DNA of 63,115 nucleotides from Aurantiacibacter xanthus (GTDB lineage Bacteria > Pseudomonadota > Alphaproteobacteria > Sphingomonadales > Sphingomonadaceae), in the NCBI RefSeq assembly GCF_003584015.1, contig NZ_QXFM01000064.1, positions 1 to 63,115 of the forward strand, written 5' to 3'. Positions 62,474 to 63,115 of this stretch are shown here, one piece after another. Each line of letters begins with the position of its first letter. Position 1 is the stretch's first letter. A program made the position numbers and the translations under genes. The notes beneath the pieces were generated by a model. That model did no database searches and had not been told where the DNA came from. It saw nothing but the letters and a program-made list of their open reading frames with translations.

Positions 62474-63115
62474 ATGGCCACGCATTCGCCTCCGCAAGTT
62501 CCGCTAGGGGACGATACGGGCAATGCTGCGACGCAGCAGCCGCATAGGCTGAGGCGTGTCTCTTTGTCCAGTCTTGGCGACGGGGCCGAGGAATTCCTTG
62601 CCTCTGCGGGCTTCGATCGCGGGCCCTGGCTGGCGGTGGCCTTTGCCGGGGGCGTGGCGGCGTGGTTCGTGCTGCCGGGGCCTGCTGCGTGGGTCGCGAC
62701 GATAGCAGCGGGGGCCGTGGCCGCGCTGGGAGCACTCGCGGCATGGCGCGGACGTGAGGACCGGGCGCGGCTGACGCTGGCGATTGTCGCGGTCGGCCTG
62801 CTGGTCGCTGCCGGGGTGGCGACGGGCTGGGCGCGCTCGGCAATGGTGGGGACGGAAGCGTTCGCGCGTCCGGTGTCGGCTCATCTGGAGGGGCGTGTGC
62901 TCGAACGGATCGAGCAACCGGCGGACGAGCGCGTCCGGCTGGTGCTCGCGATCCGCGATCCCGACACCGGCGCGCCCGCCAAGGTCCGCATCAACGTGCC
63001 GCTGGCAGAGGACGACCCTGCCTATCGCGAGGGCGCGCTGATCGCCTTCACCGCGCGGCTGATGCCGCCCGCCGCGCCGATGCTGCCCGGCGGCTACGAC
63101 TTCGCGCGCAGCGCC
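62474..63115 (+). CDS. comEC: ComEC/Rec2 family protein, 3'-truncated by the window edge
   Basis: The frame starts at ATG 62474 and stays open for 214 codons to the last base. Residues about 55-120 hold two or three hydrophobic helices, then the DUF4131-type beta domain ([26 protein letters not shown]...KVRINVP) and the characteristic [11 protein letters not shown] at the cut end. ComEC is the inner membrane channel for DNA uptake in natural transformation; in sphingomonads the gene is widespread even where competence is unproven. The competence core and metallo-beta-lactamase domains lie beyond the window. Confidence 0.85.
   Translation, partial: MATHSPPQVPLGDDTGNAATQQPHRLRRVSLSSLGDGAEEFLASAGFDRGPWLAVAFAGGVAAWFVLPGPAAWVATIAAGAVAALGALAAWRGREDRARLTLAIVAVGLLVAAGVATGWARSAMVGTEAFARPVSAHLEGRVLERIEQPADERVRLVLAIRDPDTGAPAKVRINVPLAEDDPAYREGALIAFTARLMPPAAPMLPGGYDFARSA

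Overview
The window is high-GC chromosomal DNA from an alphaproteobacterium, most likely a sphingomonad (Sphingomonadales: Novosphingobium, Erythrobacter or a relative). I base this on the gene orders nuoA-N/birA/coaX/rnj/DUF1467 and zapA/6S RNA/5-formyl-THF cyclo-ligase, a lignostilbene-dioxygenase-like enzyme beside GMC oxidoreductases and a TonB receptor, and GC-rich dispersed palindromes. There are no rRNA genes, insertion sequences, prophages or CRISPR arrays. Two tRNAs (Pro-CGG and Asp-GUC) and one 6S RNA are visible.

Positions 1-16,092 are accessory and catabolic. A truncated TolC-family gene is followed by an MFS carrier, a carotenoid-oxygenase-family dioxygenase with every active-site residue of the stilbene cleaver NOV1, a MarR regulator, an overlapping operon of two GMC oxidoreductases and an aldehyde dehydrogenase, a LysR regulator, a TonB-dependent receptor, a flavin aromatic hydroxylase and a SnoaL/NTF2-fold protein. 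The set looks like an uptake-to-cleavage pathway for a lignin-type dimer or stilbene: outer-membrane uptake, side-chain alcohol oxidation, aldehyde oxidation, possibly formaldehyde-releasing stilbene formation, then double-bond cleavage. Three copies of a TGATTA(A/G)TCA operator (before the MFS gene, between marR and the first GMC gene, before the TonB receptor) tie it into one probable regulon.

Positions 16,093-34,153 are mixed: an orphan HsdR-N-like nuclease, tRNA-Pro, a UDP-glucuronate-epimerase-like gene, thyA, tRNA-Asp, a lipoprotein, DUF2842, 5-formyl-THF cyclo-ligase, a repeat-rich spacer, 6S RNA and zapA. Divergent from zapA lies a glycolytic/pentose-phosphate block (tkt, gapA, pgk, class I aldolase). 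Then come thiE, a YdcF-like protein, small exported proteins, amt and a thiolase.

Positions 34,154-53,073 are the complete 14-gene NADH:quinone oxidoreductase operon, followed by birA, coaX, rnj and DUF1467. It carries three extra small genes (one SnoaL-like, two tiny membrane proteins, one of 47 aa). Four palindromic repeat elements sit exactly at the only four junctions where genes do not overlap or abut.

Positions 53,099-59,658 hold a possible signalling/polarity module: an 864-aa TipN-like membrane coiled-coil protein, an Hpt protein whose phospho-accepting His is Gln, a membrane protein of unknown function, a DUF2336-like protein, and a histidine kinase with an intact ATP-binding domain but Pro in place of the H-box His. 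The window ends with gltA, gltX and the 5' part of a comEC gene.
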